DNA of 64,000 bases, taken from Pseudomonas wayambapalatensis (GTDB lineage: Bacteria > Pseudomonadota > Gammaproteobacteria > Pseudomonadales > Pseudomonadaceae). The DNA lies in NCBI GenBank assembly GCA_014268975.2, contig CP077096.1:5012001-5076000 (forward strand). The letters run 5' to 3'. Below, in pieces: positions 7,454 through 18,836 of the stretch. Position numbers and translations under genes: made by a program. The notes under the pieces are model-generated. The model made no database searches. It was not told the origin of the DNA and worked only from the letters and a program-made list of their open reading frames with translations. The stretch's first letter is position 1. Each line of letters begins with the position of its first letter.

Positions 7454-9124
7454 ATGCAAACCTGGCAACAACTCTACACACCGCTTGGTAGTCTCGGCCT
7501 GTCCGCACTGGCGGCGGTCATCCCCATCGTGTTCTTCTTCCTCGCCCTCGCCGTGTTCCGCCTCAAGGGCCACGTGGCAGGCAGCATTACCCTCGGCCTG
7601 TCGATCCTGGTGGCGATCTTCGCCTTCCAGATGCCTGTCGACATGGCCCTTGCCGCAGCAGGCTATGGCTTCCTCTACGGCCTCTGGCCGATTGCCTGGA
7701 TCATCGTTGCCGCGGTGTTCCTGTACAAACTCACGGTCAAGAGCGGCCAGTTCGAAGTCATCCGCAGCTCGGTGCTGTCGATCACCGACGACCAGCGCCT
7801 GCAGGTGCTGCTGATCGGCTTCTGCTTCGGTGCCTTCCTTGAGGGTGCAGCGGGCTTTGGCGCCCCTGTGGCCATCACCGCCGCACTGCTGGTGGGCCTG
7901 GGCTTCAACCCGCTGTATGCCGCCGGTCTGTGCCTGATCGCCAACACCGCGCCGGTCGCCTTCGGCGCCTTGGGTATCCCGATCATCGTCGCCGGGCAGG
8001 TGACCGGCATCGACGCCTTCCACATTGGCGCCATGACCGGCCGCCAGTTGCCACTGCTGTCGCTGTTCGTGCCGTTCTGGCTGGTGTTCATGATGGATGG
8101 CCTGCGTGGCGTGAAAGAGACCTGGCCCGCTGCGCTGGTCGCCGGCCTGAGCTTCGCCGTGACCCAGTACTTCACCTCCAACTTCATCGGTCCTGAACTG
8201 CCGGACATCACCTCGGCCCTGGCCAGCCTGATCGCCCTGACCCTGTTCCTCAAAGTCTGGCAGCCCAAGCGCGCGTTCGCCGAGGCCAAGGGCAGTGTCG
8301 GTGCAGCCGTGGTCAGCAGTGGCGGCAGCCAGCCTTCGCCGTACAGCTTCGGCGAGATCTTCAAGGCCTGGTCGCCATTCCTGATTCTCACCGTGCTGGT
8401 GACCATCTGGACCCTCAAGCCCTTCAAGGCCGCATTCGCGCCGGGCGGTGCGATGTACAACTTCGTGTTCAACTTCGCCATCCCGCACCTCGATCAACTG
8501 GTGATCAAGACCGCGCCGATCGTGACCGCGCCGACCGCAATGCCGGCGGTGTTCAAGCTCGACCCGATCTCCGCCACCGGCACCGCGATCTTCCTGTCGG
8601 CACTGATCTCGATGTGGGTCCTGAAGATCAACTTCAAAACTGGTCTTACCACTTTCAAAGAGACCTTCAGGGAATTGCGCTGGCCGATCCTGTCGATTGG
8701 CATGGTGCTGGCCTTCGCCTTCGTCACCAACTACTCGGGCATGTCCTCGACCATGGCGCTGGTCCTGGCCGGCACCGGCGCGGCGTTCCCGTTCTTCTCG
8801 CCGTTCCTGGGTTGGCTGGGCGTGTTCCTGACCGGCTCCGACACGTCGTCCAACGCCCTGTTCAGCTCGCTGCAGGCCACCACCGCGCACCAGATCGGCG
8901 TCAGCGACACCTTGCTGGTCGCCGCCAACACCAGCGGCGGCGTGACCGGCAAGATGATCTCGCCGCAGTCGATCGCCGTGGCCTGCGCCGCCACCGGCCT
9001 GGTCGGCAAGGAGTCGGACCTGTTCCGCTTCACCGTCAAGCACAGCCTGTTCTTCGCTACCATCGTCGGCCTGATCACCCTGGTCCAGGCCTATTGGCTG
9101 ACCGGTATGCTGGTTCATCACTAA
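7454..9124 (+). CDS. lldP: L-lactate permease
   Basis: Inner membrane lactate:proton symporter of the LctP family. It has 556 residues with about 13 hydrophobic segments. The family hallmark FLEGAAGFGAPVAITAALL is at ~130, and GSDTSSNALFSSLQ and NTSGGVTGKMISPQSIAVA appear in the last third. Length and ends match the family. It begins the lldP-lldD-dld operon, divergent from lldR. A lactate-controlled operator and a possible Hfq/Crc site lie in front. Confidence 0.96.
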   Translation: MQTWQQLYTPLGSLGLSALAAVIPIVFFFLALAVFRLKGHVAGSITLGLSILVAIFAFQMPVDMALAAAGYGFLYGLWPIAWIIVAAVFLYKLTVKSGQFEVIRSSVLSITDDQRLQVLLIGFCFGAFLEGAAGFGAPVAITAALLVGLGFNPLYAAGLCLIANTAPVAFGALGIPIIVAGQVTGIDAFHIGAMTGRQLPLLSLFVPFWLVFMMDGLRGVKETWPAALVAGLSFAVTQYFTSNFIGPELPDITSALASLIALTLFLKVWQPKRAFAEAKGSVGAAVVSSGGSQPSPYSFGEIFKAWSPFLILTVLVTIWTLKPFKAAFAPGGAMYNFVFNFAIPHLDQLVIKTAPIVTAPTAMPAVFKLDPISATGTAIFLSALISMWVLKINFKTGLTTFKETFRELRWPILSIGMVLAFAFVTNYSGMSSTMALVLAGTGAAFPFFSPFLGWLGVFLTGSDTSSNALFSSLQATTAHQIGVSDTLLVAANTSGGVTGKMISPQSIAVACAATGLVGKESDLFRFTVKHSLFFATIVGLITLVQAYWLTGMLVHH

Positions 9125-9135
9125 AGTGACAGGGG

Positions 9136-9157
9136 CCGGGCGCCCTCATGCGCCCGG
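9136..9157 (+). other. GC-rich hairpin in the lldP-lldD gap
   Basis: CCGGGCGC (9136-9143) pairs with GCGCCCGG (9150-9157) across a 6-nt loop, with no T-run after it. Placed within an operon, it is more likely to stabilise the 3' end of the lldP message or cause partial attenuation than to be a full terminator. Confidence 0.55.
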
Positions 9158-9187
9158 CAGCTCCCTCAACCCACGCTGCGAGAATCC

Positions 9188-10333
9188 ATGATCATTTCCG
9201 CCTCCACCGACTATCGCGCCGCGGCCCAGCGCAAGCTGCCCCCCTTCCTGTTCCACTACGCCGACGGCGGCGCCTACGCCGAGCACACACTGCGCCACAA
9301 CGTCTCGGACCTGGCCAGCATCGCCCTGCGCCAGCGGGTCCTGAGAAACATGTCGGAGCTGAGCCTTCAGACCCGGCTGTTCGACGAAACCCTGAGCATG
9401 CCCGTGGCCCTGGCCCCGGTCGGCCTCACCGGCATGTACGCGCGTCGTGGCGAAGTGCAAGCGGCGCGCGCGGCGGCGGCGCACGGCATTCCCTTCACCC
9501 TGTCCACGGTGTCGGTCTGCCCGATCGAGGAAGTGGCGCCGGCCATCGACCGGCCCATGTGGTTCCAGCTATATGTCCTCAAGGACCGCGGCTTCATGCG
9601 CAACGCCCTGGAGCGCGCCAAGGCCGCCGGGGTGAAGACGCTGGTGTTCACCGTCGACATGCCCGTGCCCGGCGCCCGCTACCGCGACGCCCATTCCGGC
9701 ATGAGTGGCGCCAACGGCCCGATGCGTCGCGTGCTGCAAGCCATGACCCACCCTGAATGGGCCTGGGACGTCGGCGTGATGGGACGCCCGCACGACCTGG
9801 GCAACATTTCCACCTATCGCGGCAACCCGACCGGCCTTGCCGACTACATCGGCTGGCTGGGCAACAATTTCGACCCGTCGATTTCCTGGAAGGACCTGGA
9901 GTGGATCCGCGAATTCTGGGACGGCCCGATGATCATCAAGGGCATCCTCGATGCCGATGACGCCCGTGACGCCGTGAGGTTCGGCGCCGACGGCATCGTC
10001 GTCTCCAACCACGGCGGCCGCCAGCTCGACGGCGTGCTGTCCAGCGCCCGCGCCCTGCCGGCCATTGCCGACGCGGTCAAGGGTGACTTGAAGATCCTCG
10101 CCGACTCGGGCATCCGCAGCGGCCTGGACGTGGTGCGCATGATCGCCCTGGGCGCCGACACGGTACTGATCGGCCGCGCCTTCCTCTGGGCCCTGGCCGT
10201 GCATGGCCAGGCCGGGGTGAAGAACCTGCTGGAGCTGTTCGAGAAAGAAATGCGCGTGGCCATGGTACTGACCGGCGCCAAGTCGATCGGCGAGATCAGC
10301 CGCGATTCGCTGGTACGCGAGCTGGGCGCCTGA
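9188..10333 (+). CDS. lldD: L-lactate dehydrogenase (FMN, membrane-associated)
   Basis: Oxidises L-lactate to pyruvate and passes electrons to the quinone pool. The 381-residue TIM barrel of the alpha-hydroxyacid oxidase family starts MIISASTDYRAAAQRKLPPF. Visible are the family segment IVVSNHGGRQLDG, with the catalytic histidine and arginine near residue 275, and ILADSGIRSGLDVVRMIALGAD for FMN phosphate binding. It lies 63 bp behind lldP, with dld 74 bp further on. Length and sequence match LldD rather than glycolate or mandelate enzymes, though substrate is inferred from context. Confidence 0.95.
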   Translation: MIISASTDYRAAAQRKLPPFLFHYADGGAYAEHTLRHNVSDLASIALRQRVLRNMSELSLQTRLFDETLSMPVALAPVGLTGMYARRGEVQAARAAAAHGIPFTLSTVSVCPIEEVAPAIDRPMWFQLYVLKDRGFMRNALERAKAAGVKTLVFTVDMPVPGARYRDAHSGMSGANGPMRRVLQAMTHPEWAWDVGVMGRPHDLGNISTYRGNPTGLADYIGWLGNNFDPSISWKDLEWIREFWDGPMIIKGILDADDARDAVRFGADGIVVSNHGGRQLDGVLSSARALPAIADAVKGDLKILADSGIRSGLDVVRMIALGADTVLIGRAFLWALAVHGQAGVKNLLELFEKEMRVAMVLTGAKSIGEISRDSLVRELGA

Positions 10334-10407
10334 GCCCTTACGAAACAAACGCCTGATAGTCCGGGGCACGTCGCGCGCCAGACGCGCCGGCCCCGCGAGG
10401 AGATTGC

Positions 10408-13218
<2,811 letters not shown>

Positions 13219-13336
13219 GGTCAGCCCAATCCCTGTGGGAGCGACGGTTCGCCGCTGCGACTTGTCCCGCGAACACGGGCGTAGCCCGTGCCAGGCAGCG
13301 CGGTGTCGTTTTCGCGGGTAAACCCGCTCCTACAAT
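13219..13336. repeat. REP cluster after the D-lactate dehydrogenase gene
   Basis: Begins GGTCAGCCCAATCCCTGTGG and holds CGGTTCGCCGCTGCGACTTG, an ACGGGC-GTA-GCCCGT stem and an inverted GCGGGTAAACCCGCTCC unit. Part of this same composite recurs near 31.0 kb and 61.05 kb. The rest of the 216-bp gap holds no gene. Confidence 0.75.
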
Positions 13337-13434
13337 GGGAGCGGCTACCCAGGCTATTGCCCAACAGCCCGCAACCATTTGTTACAAGTAAATGCTAATC
13401 TGCAGCCCCGTCCCTCCGCTGCCGTTGGCCCCTG

Positions 13435-14658
13435 ATGTCTGAGTCCGCACCGTTGCTGTTGCGTCACCACCGTCCTTTCATCGCCTTCTGGCTTGCGCGG
13501 GTCTTCACCGCCAGCGGCTTCCAGATGCTCACCGTGGCCATCGGCTGGCACCTCTACCAGCTCACCGGCAACGTCCTGGACCTGGGCCTGGTCGGCCTGG
13601 TCGAGTTTGCCCCCCGGGTGCTGTTCATGCTGCACACCGGGCATGTGGCAGACCGCTACGACCGGCGCAAGGTCGCCGCCCTGTGCCAGTGCCTGCAAGG
13701 GCTCATCGCCCTGGCCCTGGCCCTGGGCAGTGCCACCGACAGCGTCACCCGCGAACTGATCTTCGTGCTGGCGTTCCTGCTCGGTGCCACTCGCTCCTTC
13801 GAGATGCCCGCAACCCAGGCACTGCTGCCCAACGTGGTGCCGCCAGGGCTGTTCCCGCGCGCCGTCGCTGCGTCGGCGTCGGCGACCCAGGCAGCTACCA
13901 TCGTCGCCCCGGCGGTCGGCGGCCTGCTCTACGCCTTCGGCAGCATCTGGGTGTATGGCCCGACCGTATTGCTGTACGCCATCGCCTGCCTGCTGATGTT
14001 CACCCTCGATTCGCGCCAGCAAACACCTCAACGCGGCCGTGCCAGCCTGGAATCGCTGCTGGCCGGCATCCGCTTCATTCGCAGTCGCCCGGACATCCTC
14101 GGCGCCATCTCGCTTGACCTGTTCGCCGTGCTGCTGGGCGGCGCCACGGCGCTGCTGCCGGTGTTCGCGAAGGATATCCTGCTCACCGGCGCCTGGGGCC
14201 TGGGCCTGCTGCGCTCGGCCCCGGCGGTGGGCGCCTTGTTGATGTCGCTGTGGCTGGCGCGCTTCCCGGTGGAGCGCAAGGTCGGCCGGACCATGTTCAC
14301 CGCCGTGGGTGTGTTCGGCGTGGCGACCATCGCCTTCGGCCTGTCGACCTCGTTCTGGTTCTCGCTGGCGGTGCTGGTGGTACTGGGCGCGGCAGACATG
14401 ATCAGCATGGTCATCCGTAGTGCTTTCGTGCAGCTGGAGACACCGGATGAAATGCGCGGCCGGGTCAGCGCGGTGAACGGGCTGTTCATCGGCGCCTCGA
14501 ATCAGCTCGGCGAGTTCGAATCCGGGGTCACTGCGCACTGGTTTGGCACAGTTCCGGCGGTGGTGCTGGGTGGCGTGGGCACGCTGGTGGTCACTGGCGT
14601 GTGGATGAAGCTGTTCCCGACCCTGGCCAACCGCGACCGCATGCACAATCCGCAATAG
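13435..14658 (+). CDS. MFS transporter, EntS/enterobactin-exporter-like
   Basis: A 407-residue inner membrane protein with 12 predicted hydrophobic segments. Its features are LARVFTASGFQMLTVAIGWHLYQLTG at the N-terminus and the MFS signature DRYDRRKVAAL near residue 68. The family is MFS_3, whose members export siderophores or small hydrophobic compounds. No substrate can be named here: no siderophore genes are adjacent. The gene stands alone between a REP cluster and the purine permease gene. Confidence 0.85.
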   Translation: MSESAPLLLRHHRPFIAFWLARVFTASGFQMLTVAIGWHLYQLTGNVLDLGLVGLVEFAPRVLFMLHTGHVADRYDRRKVAALCQCLQGLIALALALGSATDSVTRELIFVLAFLLGATRSFEMPATQALLPNVVPPGLFPRAVAASASATQAATIVAPAVGGLLYAFGSIWVYGPTVLLYAIACLLMFTLDSRQQTPQRGRASLESLLAGIRFIRSRPDILGAISLDLFAVLLGGATALLPVFAKDILLTGAWGLGLLRSAPAVGALLMSLWLARFPVERKVGRTMFTAVGVFGVATIAFGLSTSFWFSLAVLVVLGAADMISMVIRSAFVQLETPDEMRGRVSAVNGLFIGASNQLGEFESGVTAHWFGTVPAVVLGGVGTLVVTGVWMKLFPTLANRDRMHNPQ

Positions 14659-14759
14659 TCTTCATGGGGCTGCCTGGCAGCCCTTTCGCGGCACCAGGCC
14701 GCGCCGACAGCGGGCGCCACGCCACAAAGACCAACAGCCATAGGCCCCCGCCCCCCATG

Positions 14760-14768
14760 CTGGTATGA
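14760..14768 (+). promoter_or_regulatory. Extended -10 promoter of the purine permease gene
   Basis: TGGTATGAT is an extended -10 (TGn plus TATGAT) about 106 nt before the permease start. No convincing -35 accompanies it, as is common for extended -10 promoters. Confidence 0.5.
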
Positions 14769-14848
14769 TGCGCGGCTTTTTTCCGCCCCCACAAAACCAC
14801 GGCAACCGGTACGGTCTGTGCTTTGCTGATGGGGTCGAATACATTCAC

Positions 14849-14862
14849 GGCGCCGCGGCGCC
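14849..14862 (+). other. Perfect GC palindrome just before the permease ribosome site
   Basis: GGCGCCGCGGCGCC is a perfect 14-bp palindrome ending 2-3 nt before the GGGAG ribosome site of the next gene. It could fold into a short hairpin near the start region, or be a protein-binding site. Confidence 0.45.
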
Positions 14863-14874
14863 ATGGGAGCAGGC

Positions 14875-16170
14875 ATGCTGGAAAGGCTGTTTCAACTAAA
14901 AGCACACAACACCAACGTGCGCACCGAGATCCTCGCGGGCGTCACCACCTTCCTGGCGATGGCCTACATCCTGTTCGTCAACCCGAGCATCCTCGGCGAA
15001 ACCGGCATGGACAAGGGCGCGATCTTCGTCGCCACCTGCCTGGCCGCGGCCATCGGCTCGGTCACCATGGGCCTGATCGCCAATTACCCGATCGCCCTCG
15101 CTCCGGGCATGGGCCTGAACGCCTTCTTCACCTACACCGTGGTCCTGCACATGGGCCACACCTGGCAGGTGGCATTGGGCGCGGTATTCCTTTCGGCAGT
15201 GCTGTTCTTCCTGCTGTCGATCTTCCGTATCCGCGAGTGGATCGTGAACAGCATCCCGCTGCCGCTGCGCTCGGCGATCGCTGCGGGCATCGGCCTGTTC
15301 CTGGCGCTGATCGCCCTGCACAACGCTGGCATCGTCGTCGATAACCCGGCCACCCTGGTGGGCCTGGGCGACCTCAAGCAGCCTGCACCGATCCTTGCCA
15401 CCCTCGGTTTCTTCCTCATCGTCGGCCTCGAGTCGCTGAAAGTGCGCGGCGCCGTGCTGATCGGCATCCTCGCCGTGACCGTGGTGTCGATCCTGGTGGG
15501 GGCCAGCCAGTTCGGCGGCATCGTTTCCATGCCGCCGTCGCTGGCCCCGACCTTCCTGCAACTGGACATCAAGGGCGCACTGGACGTCGGGCTGATCAGC
15601 GTGATCTTCGCCTTCCTGTTCGTCGACCTGTTCGACAACTCCGGCACCCTGATCGGCGTGGCCAAGCGCGCCGGGCTGATGGGCAAGGACGGCCACATGC
15701 CGAAAATGGGCCGTGCGCTGATCGCTGACAGCACCGCAGCCATGGCCGGCTCACTGCTGGGCACCTCGACCACCACCAGCTATATCGAATCGGCCGCAGG
15801 CGTGAGTGCCGGCGGACGCACCGGCCTGACCGCCATCGTGGTGGCCGTGCTGTTCCTGCTGGCCCTGTTCTTCGCGCCCCTGGCCGGTAGCGTGCCGGCC
15901 TACGCCACCGCGCCGGCACTGCTGTTCGTTGCCGTGCTGATGGCCTCGGGCCTGGCCGAGATCAACTGGGACGACGTCACCGAGGCCGCGCCGGTGGTGG
16001 TCACCGCCCTGGCCATGCCGTTGACCTATTCGATCGCCAACGGCATCGCCTTCGGCTTCATCGCCTGGACCGCCATCAAGCTGATCTCCGGTCGTCACCG
16101 CGACCTGAACCCGGCCCTGGTGATCCTGTCCATTCTGTTCGTCATCAAGCTGGGCTGGTTCAACGCATGA
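14875..16170 (+). CDS. NCS2 family purine permease (AzgA/PbuG-type, adenine/guanine/hypoxanthine)
   Basis: A 431-residue inner membrane protein of the AzgA-like NCS2 group. Typical segments are TEILAGVTTFLAMAYILFVNP near the N-terminus, LAPGMGLNAFFTYTVV near 80, and FVDLFDNSGTLIGVAKRAG and LGTSTTTSYIESAAGV in the second half. Its likely role is proton-coupled uptake of purine bases. ATG 14875 was chosen for the GGGAGCAGGC ribosome site and family start; an in-frame ATG four codons earlier overlaps that site. Its stop overlaps the trmA start by 4 bp, so trmA is translationally coupled. Confidence 0.92.
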   Translation: MLERLFQLKAHNTNVRTEILAGVTTFLAMAYILFVNPSILGETGMDKGAIFVATCLAAAIGSVTMGLIANYPIALAPGMGLNAFFTYTVVLHMGHTWQVALGAVFLSAVLFFLLSIFRIREWIVNSIPLPLRSAIAAGIGLFLALIALHNAGIVVDNPATLVGLGDLKQPAPILATLGFFLIVGLESLKVRGAVLIGILAVTVVSILVGASQFGGIVSMPPSLAPTFLQLDIKGALDVGLISVIFAFLFVDLFDNSGTLIGVAKRAGLMGKDGHMPKMGRALIADSTAAMAGSLLGTSTTTSYIESAAGVSAGGRTGLTAIVVAVLFLLALFFAPLAGSVPAYATAPALLFVAVLMASGLAEINWDDVTEAAPVVVTALAMPLTYSIANGIAFGFIAWTAIKLISGRHRDLNPALVILSILFVIKLGWFNA

Positions 16171-17252
16171 GTGCCGTCTTCGACCCTTCGCAATACACGA
16201 CCCAACTGCAGGCCAAGGTCGAGCGCCTGCGCGAGCTGCTGGCGCCCTTCGATGCACCGCAACCTGCAGTGTTCGAGTCGCCGCGCGAGCACTATCGCCT
16301 GCGCGCAGAGTTCCGCCTGTGGCGCGAAGAGGGTCAACGCCACTACGCGATGTTCGCCCCGGGCGAAAAGCACAAGGCAATTCTGATCGACGACTTCCCT
16401 ATCGCCAGCCAGCGCATCAATGACCTGATGCCCCGCCTGAAGGCCGCCTGGCAGGGCAACGAAGACCTGAGCAATCGTCTGTTCCAGGTCGAGTTCCTGA
16501 CCACACTGGCTGGCGATGCCATGGTCACCCTGTGCTATCACCGCCCGCTCGACCAGGCCTGGGAAGCCGCCGCGCAGCAACTGGCCGCGCAACTGGGCGT
16601 CAGCGTGATCGGTCGCTCCAAGGGCAAGCGCGTGGTGATCGGTCGTGACTATGCCGTGGAGAAACTCGATATCGCCGGCCGCACCTTCAGCTACCGCCAG
16701 CCTGAAGGCGCCTTCACCCAGCCCAACGGCGCGGTGAACCAGAAGATGCTCGGCTGGGCCTGCGAGGCGATGGGCGAGCGCAGCGACGACCTGCTGGAGC
16801 TGTACTGCGGCAACGGCAACTTCACCCTGCCCCTGGCCACCCGCGCGCGCCAGGTGCTGGCCACCGAGATCAGCAAGACCTCGGTCAACGCCGCCCTGCA
16901 CAACCTCGACGAAAACGGCATCGACAACGTACGCCTGGTGCGTCTGTCGGCCGAGGAACTGACCGAGGCGCTGAATGAGGTTCGCCCATTCCGTCGCCTG
17001 GAAGGCATCGACCTGAAAAGCTACGACTTCGGCACCGTTTTCGTCGACCCACCGCGCGCCGGCATGGACCCGGACACCTGCGAGCTGACCCGACGTTTCG
17101 AGCGCATCCTGTACATCTCCTGCAACCCCGAGACACTGGCGCAGAACATCGCCCAACTGCACGATAGCCACCGTATCGAACGCTGCGCGCTGTTCGACCA
17201 GTTCCCCTACACCCATCACATGGAAAGCGGGGTCCTGCTGGTCAGGCGCTGA
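16167..17252 (+). CDS. trmA: tRNA (uracil-54-C5)-methyltransferase TrmA
   Basis: Makes ribothymidine at position 54 of tRNAs using SAM. The 361-residue product has the substrate-binding N-terminal region with YRLRAEFRLW, the SAM motif ELYCGNGNFTLPLA near 215, FVDPPRAGMD near 295, and the catalytic ILYISCNPETL with its nucleophilic cysteine near 320. The terminal EQFPYTHHMESG-like segment (here DQFPYTHHMES) carries the general base region. It overlaps the purine permease gene by ATGA. Confidence 0.96.
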   Translation: MSAVFDPSQYTTQLQAKVERLRELLAPFDAPQPAVFESPREHYRLRAEFRLWREEGQRHYAMFAPGEKHKAILIDDFPIASQRINDLMPRLKAAWQGNEDLSNRLFQVEFLTTLAGDAMVTLCYHRPLDQAWEAAAQQLAAQLGVSVIGRSKGKRVVIGRDYAVEKLDIAGRTFSYRQPEGAFTQPNGAVNQKMLGWACEAMGERSDDLLELYCGNGNFTLPLATRARQVLATEISKTSVNAALHNLDENGIDNVRLVRLSAEELTEALNEVRPFRRLEGIDLKSYDFGTVFVDPPRAGMDPDTCELTRRFERILYISCNPETLAQNIAQLHDSHRIERCALFDQFPYTHHMESGVLLVRR

Positions 17253-17262
17253 TCCGCGCACT

Positions 17263-17283
17263 GCGGGGTCGAGCAGACCCCGC
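17263..17283 (+). terminator. Hairpin after trmA
   Basis: GCGGGGTC (17263-17270) pairs with GACCCCGC (17276-17283) across GAGCA. No T-run follows, so termination may be incomplete; the AAGGAG site of the next gene begins 12 nt later. Confidence 0.45.
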
Positions 17284-17310
17284 CGCACGCACCCAAGGAG
17301 CGATGTGCCG

Positions 17311-18216
17311 ATGGACCAATTGAGCGCCATGCAGACCTTCCGCCGAGTCGTCGACCTCGGCAGTTTCAGCGCCGCCGCCCATCAGGCGGGCGTGTCTCAC
17401 ACCGTGCTGTCGCGCCAGGTGAAGAACCTCGAGCGCGAACTCGGCACGCAACTGCTCAACCGCACCACCCGCAGCCTGCAACCCACCGAAGCGGGCATGC
17501 TGTTCTACCGCCACTGTGTGTTGATTCTCGAACAGATGCAGGCCATGAACCTGGAGCTGTCCGAGCACCAGCAACAGCCCACTGGCACATTGCGCCTGAG
17601 CGTTGCCACCGCCTTCGGAGAGCTCGAATTGGGCCACTGGCTGCCGGATTTCGCGGCACGGTACGAGCACCTGCAGATCGAGCTCAGTTGCACCGATCGC
17701 TTCGTCGACCTGATCGAGGAGGAAGTGGATGTCTGCCTGCGGATCACCGACCACCTGCCCGACTCCAGCCTGGTCGCACGCCTGCTGGCGCCCAGCCCGG
17801 TCATGCTGGTGGCCGCACCGGGCTACCTCGAACGCCAAGGCACACCCACCACGCCCGACGCACTGAAGGACCATCCGCTACTTGGCTACAGCCGCCTCAC
17901 CCATCCCCAGCGCCTGCAGCTCAGCGGTCCGCAAGGTGCCCAGCAGGACGTGCTGATGCCCAGGCGGCTGAGCGCCAACTCGCCCATGGCCCTGCGTGCA
18001 GCCGCCATCGGTGGCTTGGGTATCGCCAGCTTCGACCGTTTCATCGTGCATGACGCCTTGCGCGACGGGCGCCTGGTGCCGGTGCTGGCCGATTGGCGAT
18101 TGCCGGGGCGCAGCCTGTATGTCGTCTACCCGCAGAGCCGATATCTGGCACCGAAGGTACGCGCACTGCTCGACTACGTGCAGCACTACTACGGAACGCC
18201 GCGCTGGGAAGATTGA
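17311..18216 (+). CDS. LysR family transcriptional regulator
   Basis: A 301-residue LysR regulator. The helix-turn-helix is in residues 1-60 (FSAAAHQAGVSHTVLSRQVKNLE, NRTTRSL), followed by a two-lobed effector domain ending YVQHYYGTPRWED. It belongs to the broad DhcR/AaeR-like group, so the ligand cannot be predicted. AAGGAG ends 10 nt before ATG 17311. It could control the downstream periplasmic cupin gene on the same strand, 105 bp away, or an unlinked target. I do not identify it as PcaQ. Confidence 0.85.
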   Translation: MDQLSAMQTFRRVVDLGSFSAAAHQAGVSHTVLSRQVKNLERELGTQLLNRTTRSLQPTEAGMLFYRHCVLILEQMQAMNLELSEHQQQPTGTLRLSVATAFGELELGHWLPDFAARYEHLQIELSCTDRFVDLIEEEVDVCLRITDHLPDSSLVARLLAPSPVMLVAAPGYLERQGTPTTPDALKDHPLLGYSRLTHPQRLQLSGPQGAQQDVLMPRRLSANSPMALRAAAIGGLGIASFDRFIVHDALRDGRLVPVLADWRLPGRSLYVVYPQSRYLAPKVRALLDYVQHYYGTPRWED

Positions 18217-18321
18217 TTGGTGCAACAAAAGCACAAGTCATGGCTAACTTGTGCCGTATCTGTGCTTAGAACATCTGGTTAACCTTCGCTCACTCACATT
18301 GATCGGCGAAGGAGCCTCTCC

Positions 18322-18759
18322 ATGAAAGCACTGCACACCCTGATTGCCGGCCTCGCCCTGGGCACCCTCGCCCTTACCGCGCAGGCCGTCGAAACCAAAC
18401 TGGTCTCTGTCCCGAACAGCGCCGAACTCAAATGGCAGGACGTGCCGAACACCAAGGGCGCGGTCAGCTACGCCAACGTCGAAGGCGACATCTTTGGCGA
18501 GGGCCCGTACTCGGCCTACGTGAAGTTCAAGAAGGGCGTCGACAACGGCCTGCACCAGCACACCGAGACCCTGCCGACCGTAGTACTCGACGGGACCTTC
18601 TATGCCGTGATCGATGGCAAGCGCACCGAATTCCCGGCAGGTTCGTACTACAAGCTGCCCGCCGACCTGGTTCACGAGAGCGGCTGCACCGCTGCAGCAG
18701 ATTGCCTGCTGTTCCAGTACCAGGCTGACAAGTTCGACCTGAAGCCGGTCAAGAAGTAA
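18322..18759 (+). CDS. Periplasmic cupin-domain protein
   Basis: A 145-residue protein with a signal peptide (MKALHTLIAGLALGTLALTAQA, cleaved after about residue 22) and one small cupin barrel. The metal-site histidines appear in DNGLHQHTET (near 80), and the second cupin motif is around PADLVHESGC (near 115). Two cysteines flank AAAD near the C-terminus and may form a disulfide. Similar to DUF4437/ChrR-type cupins; substrate unknown. It has its own ribosome site (GAAGGAG) and is followed by a strong terminator. Confidence 0.82.
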   Translation: MKALHTLIAGLALGTLALTAQAVETKLVSVPNSAELKWQDVPNTKGAVSYANVEGDIFGEGPYSAYVKFKKGVDNGLHQHTETLPTVVLDGTFYAVIDGKRTEFPAGSYYKLPADLVHESGCTAAADCLLFQYQADKFDLKPVKK

Positions 18760-18790
18760 CACCCCGTTGTAACCGCACCGCTCCTGTTTT

Positions 18791-18822
18791 GGGCGTAGCG
18801 CCTGGCGCTACGCCCATTTTTG
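18791..18822 (+). terminator. Intrinsic terminator between the cupin gene and pcaG
   Basis: GGGCGTAGCG pairs perfectly with CGCTACGCCC around a CCTGG-type loop, and ATTTTTGTT follows. It ends the rightward cupin transcript and may also receive pcaG transcription from the other side. Confidence 0.8.
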
Positions 18823-18836
18823 TTGAGTAGCGCCCT

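Noticed and set aside
7445..9121. 558-codon frame antisense to lldP
   Set aside because: Product is Asp/His/Gln/Arg-rich without any family feature; lldP is certain on the other strand.
13384..13400. Fur box before the EntS-like exporter
   Set aside because: AAATGCTAATCTG matches only partly (about 9 of 13) and has no second half-site; too weak to report.
14769..14874. Purine riboswitch upstream of the NCS2 permease
   Set aside because: The leader lacks the three-way junction and conserved loops of the purine aptamer; only a short GC palindrome is seen.
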